NCBI RefSeq assembly: GCF_002001085.1
Contig: NZ_MUNU01000015.1
Coordinates: 372,001 to 436,000 of the forward strand
Source of the DNA: Rhodanobacter sp. B05
Lineage (GTDB): Bacteria > Pseudomonadota > Gammaproteobacteria > Xanthomonadales > Rhodanobacteraceae
DNA length: 64,000 bases
Direction of reading: 5' to 3'
Shown: piece after piece, positions 50,346 to 60,324 of the stretch
Position numbering within the stretch: the stretch's first letter is position 1
Layout of the letters: each line of letters opens with the position of its first letter
Notes under the pieces: model-generated
Told to the model about the DNA's origin: nothing
Seen by the model: the letters and a program-made list of their open reading frames with translations, nothing else
Databases searched by the model: none
Made by a program: the position numbers and the translations under genes

Positions 50346-50567
50346 ATCCGGGCTTCGGCAGTTGACCAGCGCTGGAGGGAGAAGGGATAACGACTGGGCC
50401 ACGACGCGGGTCACACGATATGGTTTCCCGCCATCAACGTGACCGCAAGCACTCTTTCCCACACCCGGCCCACCGCTTGTCGGGCAATTGCTACCGCTGG
50501 TCGGCTGGGGGCTGGCCGCCGTAGGGCGGATGGGTACAGTGCATGCAGGGGTATCAGGGAGAATTCC

Positions 50568-51101
50568 ATGCAAGTCCTGTCGCGTCAGCGAGGTATCTCG
50601 TTGATTGAGGTGATGATGGCCGTGCTGATCTTCAGCATCGGCCTGATCGGCCTGGCCAGCCTGATGGTGGTGGCCACGCGCTCCAATCAGGCCGCCTACC
50701 TGCGTACCCAGGTGACGTATCTTGCCCACAGCATGGCCGATCGCATGAGCGCCAACCCGATTGGCGTATGGAGCAACAGCTACAACAGCACGGCTTATCC
50801 GCTCAGCGTCACGCAGGATTGTTCCGCGGGATGCACACCGGCTGAGCTGGCGACATACGACCAGCAGATGTGGAGTAGCCAGCTGAGGACGTTTTTGCCG
50901 CCTGGGGCGACGGCCCAGATCACATGTGCCCCTGGCACCGGCAGCTTCAATCCGGTCAGTGCCGGCCAGGTGGACAAACGTCCACCATACGGCGGCACCT
51001 GCGCGATGAGCATCACCTGGGGCGAGCGCAGCGCCGGTGACAACGCCCATCTCAGCGCGCCCGCGCCGACTCAGACCTTTGCCTGGGAGTTCCAGCCGTG
51101 A
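50568..51101 (+). CDS. pilV: Type IV pilus minor pilin PilV
   Basis: 177 residues from the ATG at 50568 (AGGGAGAA upstream). Type III (prepilin) signal: QRGISLIEVMMAVLIFSIGLIGLASLM, cleaved after Gly by PilD, with Glu5 of the mature protein present. The globular part contains four cysteines (TQDCSAGCTP, QITCAPG, GTCAMSI). Minor pilins V, W, X and E prime pilus assembly together with PilY1. First gene of a tightly packed six-gene operon; the stop overlaps pilW. Confidence 0.88.
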   Translation: MQVLSRQRGISLIEVMMAVLIFSIGLIGLASLMVVATRSNQAAYLRTQVTYLAHSMADRMSANPIGVWSNSYNSTAYPLSVTQDCSAGCTPAELATYDQQMWSSQLRTFLPPGATAQITCAPGTGSFNPVSAGQVDKRPPYGGTCAMSITWGERSAGDNAHLSAPAPTQTFAWEFQP

Positions 51102-52486
51102 CGGCCTTCATCCGATCCTCCCGTCAGGGTGGCTTCACCCTCATCGAACTCATGGTGGCGATGGTGCTTGGCCTGCTGGTGGCCGCGGGCATCGTCACCG
51201 TGTTTGCGTCCACATCCAGCAGCAACAAGGCGCAGACCCAATTGGCGACGTTGCAGGAGGAAGGGCGCTTCGCGGTGGCCCGCATCAAGATGGACGTCGG
51301 CAGCATCAACAGCCAGTACGGCACCACCACCGGCGGCAACGCCAGCCAGAGTGGCGCCGGCTTGCCCTTCCTGGATGGTCTGCGCTCACCTTCGGTGTAC
51401 GTGAAGGGTTCGACCCTCACTGCCGCACTGAGTGACGTCACCACGCCGTGGGGTGGGGCTTATCCGGCCGAGCCGGTCACCGGGCCGTATTCGATGCCGT
51501 CGTTCCTGATGCTGCGTGGCTACGACTGCACGCTCACCGCCTGCACGCCGGTCGATCCGAATACCGCAATCAGCTCGATACCTGCGATGGGCAAGGCAGT
51601 GAACAATCGGGTGGTCGGTGCCGCCGTGCTGACCATGCGCTACCTCAACCCCTCGGCCGGCTGGACGATCGAGCCGCCAGGCAGCAGCGTCACCGGCTCC
51701 ACGGTCACGACCAATGCCGACGGGAATACTCTCAAGCAGATCAACCTGGTGCCGATAACCGCTTACAGCGAACCACCGATCGGCAACATCAAGGGTGGCG
51801 ATCTGATCATGCTGGCCAACTATTCGAATGCGCAGATTTTCGCGGTGACTGGCCAGGGCTCGGCTACGCTGACGCCGGCCACCAGCAACTTCACGACACC
51901 CACGGCGATGGTGGGGACGAGTGCGGTCAAGGTGTTCGACCTCAATCGCGATTTCCAGACCGTCACCTATTACCTGAAGGTGGTGGATGCGGGCAACGGC
52001 CATACCACGGGCGCCCTGGTGCGGCGGGTGAATGGAGGCATTCCCAATGCCGCGACGCGTGGCGGCACCGAAGACGAGCTGGTGCGCGGCGTCGAGCGGA
52101 TGGATTTTCGCTATGGCGTGGTCAACAGCGCCGGCGAGACCCAGTTCCTCACCGCCAATCAGGTGGATACGGCGACCGATGCCAGCGGCAACGCGATTAC
52201 CTGCCCACCTGGTTCGGCCAATCCCGTGGTCACCGGGGCGATCCAGGGCTGTCTGTGGCGCGCGGTGCAAAGCGTCGAGGTGGATTTGCTGATGGATGGG
52301 CAGGTGCCGCTCTATACCCTGAGTCCCGACGAAGAGCGGTACACCTACTCCTTCGACACGACTACCACGGCGCTCGCCGCGCCAAGCGCCCATGCAGTGA
52401 AGCCCAGCAGCGACCAGGGTTTCCCCGACCAGCTGTTGCGGCGTGAATTCACGGCGCTGATCGCCGTGCGCAACTACAACCCATGA
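51098..52486 (+). CDS. pilW: Type IV pilus minor pilin PilW
   Basis: 462 residues with a GTG start overlapping the pilV stop (GTGA). Prepilin motif GGFTLIELMVAMVLGLLVAAG near residue 12, then a long beta-rich domain including LQEEGRFAVARIKMDV near the N-terminal helix and GVERMDFRYGVV, as in PilW family proteins. It is part of the minor-pilin priming complex. It overlaps pilX by 4 bp. Confidence 0.88.
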   Translation: MTAFIRSSRQGGFTLIELMVAMVLGLLVAAGIVTVFASTSSSNKAQTQLATLQEEGRFAVARIKMDVGSINSQYGTTTGGNASQSGAGLPFLDGLRSPSVYVKGSTLTAALSDVTTPWGGAYPAEPVTGPYSMPSFLMLRGYDCTLTACTPVDPNTAISSIPAMGKAVNNRVVGAAVLTMRYLNPSAGWTIEPPGSSVTGSTVTTNADGNTLKQINLVPITAYSEPPIGNIKGGDLIMLANYSNAQIFAVTGQGSATLTPATSNFTTPTAMVGTSAVKVFDLNRDFQTVTYYLKVVDAGNGHTTGALVRRVNGGIPNAATRGGTEDELVRGVERMDFRYGVVNSAGETQFLTANQVDTATDASGNAITCPPGSANPVVTGAIQGCLWRAVQSVEVDLLMDGQVPLYTLSPDEERYTYSFDTTTTALAAPSAHAVKPSSDQGFPDQLLRREFTALIAVRNYNP

Positions 52487-53178
52487 TGCGCGAGGAACCC
52501 AGCGTGATCACCTCATATCGTATCCAGTGGCAATCTTTCGGTCCCCTCGGTAGGCGCGGCCAGCGCGGCGCGGTGCTGGTGGTGGCCCTGATCTTTCTGA
52601 TCCTGCTGACCATTCTCGCGCTCAGCGCCAGTGGCCGTTCGCTGCTGCAGGAACGCATGGTCGGCGGCCTGCGCAATGCCCAGCAGGCAACCATGAGTGC
52701 GAATACCGCACTGCGCGGCGCCGAGTGGCAGCTGTGGGCGCGCACCCTTACCGTCGGATCTCACATGAACTGCCTCAACGGCAGCATTTCGACCGACGAT
52801 GGCTGCACCACCTACAGTGCCAGCAACGCGCCGTATGGCCCCACCGGCGACATCACCAAGTTCCTGACCAGCCAGGGCTGGGTTTCCGGTGTCGGTCTCG
52901 CCTACACCGGCCCCACCGGGCAAAACGGCTATACCTCCACCAGCCTCGCCACCGCCAAGCTGGCCAGGAACCCGGTGTACATCATCGAGGACCTGGGTCT
53001 GGAGATGCCTCCCGGCGTCAGCGGCTCACAGCACGAGTCGGGTGCCAGCGGCCCCAACAACGGCGGCACGGGCAGCGTGAGCGTGCATATCTACCGCATC
53101 ACCGCGCGGGCCACCGGCGGCAATGCGAACACGGTCAAGGTGTTGCAGACCACGTTCGACGCGCAAGCCAACAATTGA
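52483..53178 (+). CDS. pilX: Type IV pilus assembly protein PilX
   Basis: 231 residues, ATG overlapping the pilW stop. The N-terminus has the PilX pattern: GQRGAVLVVALIFLILLTILALSASGRS, then LLQERMVGGLRNAQQATMSANTALRGAEW. As usual for PilX the residue at mature position 5 is not Glu. The C-terminal part is a variable globular domain with two cysteines. It links the minor-pilin core to PilY1, whose gene starts 17 bp downstream. Confidence 0.86.
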   Translation: MMREEPSVITSYRIQWQSFGPLGRRGQRGAVLVVALIFLILLTILALSASGRSLLQERMVGGLRNAQQATMSANTALRGAEWQLWARTLTVGSHMNCLNGSISTDDGCTTYSASNAPYGPTGDITKFLTSQGWVSGVGLAYTGPTGQNGYTSTSLATAKLARNPVYIIEDLGLEMPPGVSGSQHESGASGPNNGGTGSVSVHIYRITARATGGNANTVKVLQTTFDAQANN

Positions 53179-53195
53179 GTCGGAGCATCCACACC

Positions 53196-56100
53196 ATGCC
53201 AGTCATCTCCCGTCCCGTCCTGCGCCACGGCAAGCCCGCCACGCTGGCGTTGCTGCTGACCCTGGCGGGTGGACTGTCCGCTCCGTTCACGCCGGTCGTG
53301 CATGCGGCGACTCCTACCGCCACCACCGGTTCGGTGGAGTTGAGTCCCACCCCGCCGAATCAGACCCAGGCTGTGCCACCGAACATCGTGGTGACCTTTG
53401 ATGACTCGGGCTCGATGGCGTGGGATTACATGAGCGACACCGCGCCGTTCGTCAGTGGCAAGTCCTGGACCAGCGGACCCTGGTACTGCGCCGGTGCGAT
53501 CGACGCCTCCGCCACCACTGGTCTTGGCACGCTGCCGATGAACGGCGTGTACTACAACCCCAATGTCACCTATACGCCGCCGGTCAATGCCGACGGCACC
53601 AGTTTTCCCAATGCCGATGCCACCCTGGCGGCGGTGTGGAACGATGGCGTCAAGGCCAATCGTCCGCTCAACCCTTCAGGATCCGGTACCACCACCAATT
53701 TCTTGAAGGGTGTTGGCTGGTACAAGACCACCAGTGGCGGGACGTGGACGTGGGGGCCGTTTCCTTCCGGGAGCATCTACTGGTATTCCACCATTAGCCA
53801 TTACAAAGCCGATGGCACGACGTTGAATACGCCGACCACCAACCCTTCGAAAAGTACCGCTCCAAAAGGTTGGACCTGCCCTTACGACAGTTCCAGCCCA
53901 GCTACTGCTGGCAACGGCCCTTATTATTATCGTTATACCGGTCCGACACTGACCGATGACGGTTTCGGCAATCCGTCCAACACTGGCGCCCTGTACACCA
54001 CGTCCAACTGGACCGCGGTGGCGGTGCCTTCCAGCCAGTACCAGAACTGGGCCAACTGGTGGGCCTACTACCACACCCGCAACCTGATGGCGCGCACCTC
54101 GCTGTCGCGCGTATTCGGTTCCACCACGCTGGCGGCCACCACCTCGAGCGGTGGCTACGGCAGCACGATCCGGGTCGCGTGGCAGAATCTCTACACTACC
54201 GATTTCTTTGTCCTGCAGGCGAATACGCTCATCAGTAGTCTGATCGATACTACGCCGACGACTTGCATGAGCAGCAGCAAGGGTGGTTCGCTGACGCTGG
54301 GGTCGCAGGGGGTGCAGGCGGGCACGGTGAAGACCCCACCGTCTTGTTATCGCAGCGATTTCTTCAACTGGATTTTCCAGGTTCCTGCCACCAGCGGCAC
54401 GCCAACGCGTAGCGCCACCGCTCGTGCTGGCCAGTTCTTCACGCGAGGTAGCGGCAACACCGGTGGCACCGGCGATCTGCACGACCCCTACTGGCAACCA
54501 CCGGCCACCGGTACCGGTGACGGTGACGAATTAAGCTGCCGACAGAACTTCCATGTGCTGGTCACCGACGGTCTGTGGAACGGTAGCAATGATGGCCCGC
54601 TGGCGTCCGCCCTCACCCTGCCGACAGCCAGCCTGACGCTGCCGGACAAAACGCCATTTCCCGATCCGACGTCGGCCGGGGTCACCTCGATCTACAGCCC
54701 GGTGCACGACAGCGGAGACACCGGCTATGCCTCGCTGTCCGATATCGCCTTCCATTATTGGGCGACCGACCTGCGCCCCGACCTGTACGATCCGGCCAAT
54801 GGCAAGTTCGTGGCGCCCTACCTGCCCGATACGCGCACCGGGGTTACGCCGACCACGACGAATTCCTACAACGCGCTCAACAACGCCAACGTCAACAACG
54901 AGATCTATTTCAATCCGAAGAACGACCCGGCCAACTGGCCGCACATGTCCGAGTACCTGGTCGGCCTGGGCGTCAGCGGCGTGCTGAACATTTCCGACAA
55001 CACCGATTGCACTGCCACCACCGGCGTCTCCAGCGACGCATGCAATCTGCGCAAGGGACTAGCCAACTCCAGAGGCAGCGTGGGCTGGCCCAACCCGAAT
55101 GGGTCGGGCAGCGGCATTGCCGCCAACATCGACGATACCTGGCATGCGGCGCTGGCCGGCCGCGGCCAGTTCTTCAGCGCCGGCAACCCGCAGAACCTGG
55201 TCGACCAGCTGAGCAGCGTGCTCAGCAACATCAGCGCCCGCGGCGCCACGCCGACCATCAGTGCGATCAATGCCAGCGTGCTGACCACCGGTGCGCTGGC
55301 GTTCACCACCGGCTACAGCTCGATCGACTGGACTGGCGTACTGCAGGCATATGCATTGAATGCCGACGGCACCACCGGCAGCCTGCTGTGGGACGGCAAC
55401 GCAAACCTGAGCGATGCCGGGATAACGCCGCCGGCCGGCCGACAAATCCTCACGGCGAACATGAGTGCCAGCGGCACCGTCACCGGCATGGCCTTCGAGG
55501 CCGCCTCCGCATTCGACGCCAGTCAGAAGTCGGGATTGATGACGCCGGCACCCACCGACACCACCAACGATACCCAGGCGAACCGGGTGAACTATCTGCG
55601 CGGCGTGCGCACCCAGGAAACCGGCGGCGTGATGCGTAAGCGCAACAGCCTGCTTGGCGCCATCATCAATTCCCAGGGCGTGTACGTCAGTTATCCGAGC
55701 AGCGGCTACACCAACAACTGGCCGGTCGGCTCGCCGGAAGCAACGGCCGCCGCGGCGACCAATGGCACGACGGACGACAAGTCGTACGATACGTTCGTCA
55801 CCCATCACCAGAATCGCAACCCGACGCTTTATGTCGGCGCCAACGACGGCATGCTGCACGCGTTCTCGGCACCGATACCGACCTGTTCGACAACCGATCC
55901 GACCACGGGCGTCTGCACCGGCTATACGAATCCTACGGGTGCGGGCAACGAGACCTGGGCCTATGTGCCACGTGCCGTCTACGCCAATCTCGGCAACCTC
56001 ACCAGCGCCAGCAGTTTCAGCTTCGCGCCGACCGTGGACGGCACGCCGGTGGTACGCGACGTGTTCTTCAGCGAAAACAGTGCGAACGAGTGGCATTCGA

Positions 56101-57398
56101 TCCTCGTCGGCGGCCTGCGTCTGGGTGGGCGCGGCGTGTATGCGCTGGACATCACCGACCCGAGCACGGTGACCGAGGCGAACGCCGCCAGCAAGGTGCT
56201 GTGGGAGTTCGATGCCGATGCACCGGCCGGCACCACGGCAGTGGCCGATGGCGCAACCGCGTACAACCCGGCGGATCTCGGTTATACCTACGGGCAGCCC
56301 AACGTCGGACGGTTGGCTGATGGCAAGTGGGTGGTGATCGTGCCCAGCGGCTATTTCCCCGATTGCAGCCAGACCGACCGGCCGGTGGTCTGCAACAGCC
56401 CTGGTTATCCGTCGCAGCCGACGGACTCCTCGACCAGCAAGACATACAGCTCGCTGTTCGTGCTGGATGCGCAGACCGGCGCGGTGATCCGGGAACTGAA
56501 AACGCCCAATACCATCGCCAGTTATGGCCTGGCTTCGCCGGTGCTCGGCGACTACAACAACGATCAGATCGACGACGTGGCGTTTGCCGGCGACCTGGCC
56601 GGCAACCTGTGGCGTTTCGACTTCAGCAGCTCGGATCCATCGAAGTGGTCGGTGACCCAGGCTTATGCGCCGACCAATCCTGGCTACCAGCCGATCACCG
56701 TGATGCCGCGACTGTTCCCCGATCCCGCCACCAACCGTTTCATGGTGGTGTTCGGCACCGGCAAGTATCTGGGTGCCGGCGACAACACCAGCGTCAGCGC
56801 ACAGGTACAGTCGATCTACGGCATTCGCGACGAGCTGGACAGCAGCGGCAATCCGGTGACGATCACCCACACCGGGGTTGCGGCCACCGAGCAGTTGGTG
56901 CAGCAGACGCTCACCGAGAGCGCGGGCACCGGCGACAATGCGGGAGCCATCCTGCGCAGTGTGACTAGCAATCCGGTGCCGTCGAGCAAGGGCGGTTGGT
57001 ACATCGACCTCAACCTTTCCGGGGCGGCGGGCGAGCGCGTGGTGGTGACACCGGCGGCGATCTTCAGCAGCAACACGGTGATCATTCCCACGCTGATTCC
57101 CGGCGGCACCGATCCGTGCACCCCGACGGTGCAGGGTGCAGTGATGGCGTTCGATGCCACCACGGGCGGCCCGGGCATGGGTGTATCGTCGCTGGGTGGC
57201 GTGCCCTACGTCGGGGCGCGTGTCGACAACGTGCGCACCAGCGGCTCGTTGCCGGTGGCCAGCCAGGTCGGCGGTGGCAGCCTGCTTCTGCCCGGGCTTA
57301 CGCTGACAGGCAAGAAGAACAACAAGGACAAGCCGCTGGCGCTTGACACGCCGATCTGGCGCCGACGTTCCTGGCTGGAGTTGAACAATGGGCAATGA
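53196..57398 (+). CDS. pilY1: PilY1/PilC-type pilus tip adhesin
   Basis: 1400 residues from the ATG at 53196. Signal peptide to about residue 36 (LALLLTLAGGLSAPF), a VWA-like start with a MIDAS-type FDDSGSMAWDY near residue 70, a Ser/Thr/Gly-rich N-terminal half and a C-terminal beta-propeller (PilC domain: PTLYVGANDGMLHAF, GRGVYALDITDP, DYNNDQIDDVAFAGDLAGNLWRFD in key words). The Ca-binding loop DYNNDQIDD is at about 1119-1127. PilY1 controls pilus extension/retraction, adhesion and surface sensing. Overlaps the in-frame ORF of pilE. Confidence 0.9.
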   Translation: MPVISRPVLRHGKPATLALLLTLAGGLSAPFTPVVHAATPTATTGSVELSPTPPNQTQAVPPNIVVTFDDSGSMAWDYMSDTAPFVSGKSWTSGPWYCAGAIDASATTGLGTLPMNGVYYNPNVTYTPPVNADGTSFPNADATLAAVWNDGVKANRPLNPSGSGTTTNFLKGVGWYKTTSGGTWTWGPFPSGSIYWYSTISHYKADGTTLNTPTTNPSKSTAPKGWTCPYDSSSPATAGNGPYYYRYTGPTLTDDGFGNPSNTGALYTTSNWTAVAVPSSQYQNWANWWAYYHTRNLMARTSLSRVFGSTTLAATTSSGGYGSTIRVAWQNLYTTDFFVLQANTLISSLIDTTPTTCMSSSKGGSLTLGSQGVQAGTVKTPPSCYRSDFFNWIFQVPATSGTPTRSATARAGQFFTRGSGNTGGTGDLHDPYWQPPATGTGDGDELSCRQNFHVLVTDGLWNGSNDGPLASALTLPTASLTLPDKTPFPDPTSAGVTSIYSPVHDSGDTGYASLSDIAFHYWATDLRPDLYDPANGKFVAPYLPDTRTGVTPTTTNSYNALNNANVNNEIYFNPKNDPANWPHMSEYLVGLGVSGVLNISDNTDCTATTGVSSDACNLRKGLANSRGSVGWPNPNGSGSGIAANIDDTWHAALAGRGQFFSAGNPQNLVDQLSSVLSNISARGATPTISAINASVLTTGALAFTTGYSSIDWTGVLQAYALNADGTTGSLLWDGNANLSDAGITPPAGRQILTANMSASGTVTGMAFEAASAFDASQKSGLMTPAPTDTTNDTQANRVNYLRGVRTQETGGVMRKRNSLLGAIINSQGVYVSYPSSGYTNNWPVGSPEATAAAATNGTTDDKSYDTFVTHHQNRNPTLYVGANDGMLHAFSAPIPTCSTTDPTTGVCTGYTNPTGAGNETWAYVPRAVYANLGNLTSASSFSFAPTVDGTPVVRDVFFSENSANEWHSILVGGLRLGGRGVYALDITDPSTVTEANAASKVLWEFDADAPAGTTAVADGATAYNPADLGYTYGQPNVGRLADGKWVVIVPSGYFPDCSQTDRPVVCNSPGYPSQPTDSSTSKTYSSLFVLDAQTGAVIRELKTPNTIASYGLASPVLGDYNNDQIDDVAFAGDLAGNLWRFDFSSSDPSKWSVTQAYAPTNPGYQPITVMPRLFPDPATNRFMVVFGTGKYLGAGDNTSVSAQVQSIYGIRDELDSSGNPVTITHTGVAATEQLVQQTLTESAGTGDNAGAILRSVTSNPVPSSKGGWYIDLNLSGAAGERVVVTPAAIFSSNTVIIPTLIPGGTDPCTPTVQGAVMAFDATTGGPGMGVSSLGGVPYVGARVDNVRTSGSLPVASQVGGGSLLLPGLTLTGKKNNKDKPLALDTPIWRRRSWLELNNGQ

Positions 57399-57411
57399 CA
57401 GGGGATATGGC

Positions 57412-57837
57412 ATGAGCCGATCGCATGGTTTCACCCTGCTCGAATTGATGATCGTGCTGGCGATCATCGCGCTGCTTGCAGCGATCGCGATCCCGGCTTA
57501 CGGGCGCTACGCGTACCGCGCGCATCGAGTGGACGGCCAGGAGCTGCTGCTGCGCATCGCCAATGCGCAGGAGCGGTTCTATTCAACCAATAACAGCTAC
57601 GGTGCGCTGGGTGGATTGGGATATGGCGATCCGGCGATTTCGGAGAAAGGCTATTACCAGGTGACGGTCGCCGTGGATGTACCTGCGAGCAGCGGTTCAC
57701 AGACATTTACGGCGACGGCCACGCCGGTCGGTGCGCAGGCAAACGATGTGTGCGGCCCGCTCACGATCACCAATGCCGGAGTGAAGACGCCCGGTCCGGC
57801 GTCGGCCTCCTCCAACAGCAACGGCAGCTGCTGGTGA
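57412..57837 (+). CDS. pilE: Type IV pilin-like protein PilE
   Basis: 141 residues from the ATG at 57412 (AGGGG upstream); the ATG at 57388 is in frame too and would overlap pilY1. Prepilin motif SHGFTLLELMIVLAIIALLAAIAIPAYGRY, with Gly before the cleavage site and Glu5. A short globular domain follows with a C-terminal cysteine pair (NDVCGPL and GSCW) forming a D-loop. Minor pilin rather than the major subunit by size and place behind pilY1. Confidence 0.88.
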   Translation: MSRSHGFTLLELMIVLAIIALLAAIAIPAYGRYAYRAHRVDGQELLLRIANAQERFYSTNNSYGALGGLGYGDPAISEKGYYQVTVAVDVPASSGSQTFTATATPVGAQANDVCGPLTITNAGVKTPGPASASSNSNGSCW

Positions 57838-57842
57838 GCGCC

Positions 57843-58427
57843 ATGATTGACATGCCCGCCCGTTCACGTGGTTTCAGCCTGCTCGAATTGATGATCACGA
57901 TCACCGTGATGGCGATTCTATTGGCCATCGCCGTGCCAAGCTTTCGCGACGTCATCCACCGCAATGAAGTCAGTTCGGCCAGCAACGCGCTGCTTGCGAG
58001 CGTGTCCTATGCCCGGTCCGAGTCGGTCACGCGCAGTCAATTGGTGTCGATGTGTCCCAGCGCCGATGGGGCCAGTTGCACTTCCACGGGTACGGCGTTC
58101 GAGCCTGGCTGGCTGGTGTACACCTATCCGGCGGGGGCGGCGAGCGCCAACCTTGCCTATAACGCGGCCAGCGCGACGCTGTTGCGGGCAATCCCCCTGC
58201 AGTCCGGCGTGTCGATCCAGGCACTGGGCAATACGGTGATCACGTTCGGCCAGCAGGGACAGCTTGTGCCCGCTACCCCGTTGGAGTTCATCACCTGCTA
58301 CCGCAGCGGCAGCAGCGGCGTCGGCGAGAACACGACAGCGGCGCCGGGTGTGCAGCTGAACGTGAATGGCTCGGGTAGTGCCACCACAACATCGCTGGCC
58401 GCCGGAGCGAGTTGCACGCCGAGCTGA
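57843..58427 (+). CDS. fimT: GspH/FimT family pseudopilin
   Basis: 194 residues from the ATG at 57843, 5 bp after pilE. Prepilin signal SRGFSLLELMITITVMAILLAIAVPSF, then VIHRNEVSSASNALLASVSYARSESVTR, the helix typical of FimT/FimU/GspH, and a beta-rich C-terminus with cysteines (SMCPSADGASC, ITCYRSG, ASCTPS). FimT-like proteins in Lysobacterales take part in minor-pilin complexes and can bind DNA for uptake; which role applies here is not shown. Last gene of the cluster. Confidence 0.85.
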   Translation: MIDMPARSRGFSLLELMITITVMAILLAIAVPSFRDVIHRNEVSSASNALLASVSYARSESVTRSQLVSMCPSADGASCTSTGTAFEPGWLVYTYPAGAASANLAYNAASATLLRAIPLQSGVSIQALGNTVITFGQQGQLVPATPLEFITCYRSGSSGVGENTTAAPGVQLNVNGSGSATTTSLAAGASCTPS

Positions 58428-58491
58428 CTATCGGGCAGCACTCTGCAGGGCTGATTGCCTTGGTGTCCGGCGCCAGGTCAGCGGCGCCAGA

Positions 58492-60324
58492 TCAGCGTAG
58501 CCCTTCCCGCAACCGCTCGCGCAAGCCGCCCTGGCGCCGGATCGGTCGGTGCAGGGCTGCGCGCAGCGATGCCTCGCTGCACCACAGTTCGGCCCGCTGG
58601 CGGGCGCGCGAAACGCCGGTGTAGACCAGTTCGCGACAGAGCAGTCGGTTGTCCGCATCCGGCGGCAGCACCACGGCGACGTCGTGGTATTCCGAACCCT
58701 GGCTGCGGTGGATGGTGATGGCCCAGGCCGTTTCGTGGGCGGGCAGGGCGCGTGGCGAGTAGCTGCGCAGGCCGCTGTTGCCGTCGCGGTCACTGACCTC
58801 GAACCACACGCGCAGGCCTTGCGCACCTTGCAATGCGATGCCGACGTCGCCGTTGAACAGGCCGCGGGCGTAGTCGTTTCGGGTCACGATCACCGGACGG
58901 CCGTGGTACCAGGCCTGGCGAGGGTCGAGTTCGAAGCGGGCAGCGAGTCGACGCGTGAACAAGGCGTTGATGCCCTGCGCACCGAACGGGCCATCGCGCA
59001 GCGCGCACAGGATCTGGCCTTGGCGCAGTTGCGACAATGCCTGCGCTGCTTCGGCGCCGGGCTTGAACAGTGGCTGCAGCACGGCGGCGTGATCCGCGAT
59101 CCACTGGTCGACGCAGCGCTGCAGTTGCCGCGGGTCGGCACAATCGCGCCATCGCAGCTCGCCATCGGCGCGTTCGCCAAGCAGGCGGTCGAGCCAGGCC
59201 GGGTCAGGCGCATCGCGCAGCGCGTCGATGCCGTGCTGCAGGCCGCTGCCGGCACGCCAGCTGTGGAACAGGGTGATCACCTGGCCCGCCAGTGGCGGGT
59301 TGTCCTCGCCAGTTGCTGGCGCCTGTGGCAGTAACGGCGCGAGCCGGCTGGCCAGCGCCGGCGGCATCAGGTTGCCCGGCGCACCGGCGACGATATCGGC
59401 CAGTACCGAGCCGGCGTCGACCGAAGCGAGCTGGCCAGGATCGCCGAGCAGGATCAGCACGGTTTCGGGGCGCAGCGCATCGAGCAGCTGCCGCATCATC
59501 GCCAGGTCCACCATCGAGGCTTCGTCGACCACCACGATGTCGGCCGCCAGCGGATGCCGTGCGTCGTGGCCAAAGCCGTTGTCGCGTGGCTGGTAACCGA
59601 GCAGGCGATGCAGCGTGCGCGCATCGGCATGCGGAATGTGTTGCAGCAGGGCAGAGAAATCCGCCACGCCCTGCAACTCCGCCTTGCCGCGGGCGATTGC
59701 CTGGGCCAGTCGCTGCGCGGCCTTGCCGGTGGGTGCGGCCAGCGCGATCGACGGTTGCGCGGGCAGGCCGCAGGCTTCGGCGTGACGCAGCAGCATCAGC
59801 AGCATGCGCACCACGGTGGTGGTCTTGCCGGTGCCCGGGCCGCCGGTGAGCACGAACAGGCGCGCGCCCGGCACGGCGGCCACGGCGGCCCGTTGCCAGG
59901 TCGTCGGGCCCGCCGGCATGCCGGCGAACAGTGCATCGAGATCGGCAACCAGCATGTTGGTGGAAATCGGAAGGCGCCGATCCGCACAGCGTTGCAGGAT
60001 CGCCGTGGCCAGGCTCGCCTCGTGTTGCCAGTTGCGCCACAGGTAGAAGCGCTGCCGCGCGTCCAGCACGAATGGCGCGAACGTCGAGCCGTCGCCGACC
60101 CAGGCGTGCCGGCGCAGCGCATCCAGGGCGTCGACGTCGAAGCCGGGATCGGCCCCGGGGTCGTCCAGCGAGGCGCAGGCGTGACCGTGGCCTTCGGCCC
60201 GGCTGGCCGCACGCACCGCGGCAGCCAGCAGCGCCGATCCGGTGCGGACGTGCACCCAATGCGCCAGTTGCTGGTCGATGGCCCGTTCGTCGGAGCCGGC
60301 GAAAACTGCGGGATGCACGTTCAT
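58492..60324 (-). CDS. recD: Exodeoxyribonuclease V subunit alpha (RecD)
   Basis: 610 residues. The 5'-3' SF1B helicase of RecBCD. Walker A LTGGPGTGKTTTVVRMLLM, Walker B VVVDEASMVDLAMM, and motif VI region AWAITIHRSQGSEYHDV. Its ATG overlaps the recB stop by 4 bp, so it is last of the recC-recB-recD operon. Lysobacterales order and size are as expected. Confidence 0.93.
   Translation of the reverse strand: MNVHPAVFAGSDERAIDQQLAHWVHVRTGSALLAAAVRAASRAEGHGHACASLDDPGADPGFDVDALDALRRHAWVGDGSTFAPFVLDARQRFYLWRNWQHEASLATAILQRCADRRLPISTNMLVADLDALFAGMPAGPTTWQRAAVAAVPGARLFVLTGGPGTGKTTTVVRMLLMLLRHAEACGLPAQPSIALAAPTGKAAQRLAQAIARGKAELQGVADFSALLQHIPHADARTLHRLLGYQPRDNGFGHDARHPLAADIVVVDEASMVDLAMMRQLLDALRPETVLILLGDPGQLASVDAGSVLADIVAGAPGNLMPPALASRLAPLLPQAPATGEDNPPLAGQVITLFHSWRAGSGLQHGIDALRDAPDPAWLDRLLGERADGELRWRDCADPRQLQRCVDQWIADHAAVLQPLFKPGAEAAQALSQLRQGQILCALRDGPFGAQGINALFTRRLAARFELDPRQAWYHGRPVIVTRNDYARGLFNGDVGIALQGAQGLRVWFEVSDRDGNSGLRSYSPRALPAHETAWAITIHRSQGSEYHDVAVVLPPDADNRLLCRELVYTGVSRARQRAELWCSEASLRAALHRPIRRQGGLRERLREGLR

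Noticed and set aside
50490..50525. Sigma-54-like promoter before pilV
   Set aside because: TGTCGGG and TTGC are present but the spacing is one base off and the -24 GG is not in place.
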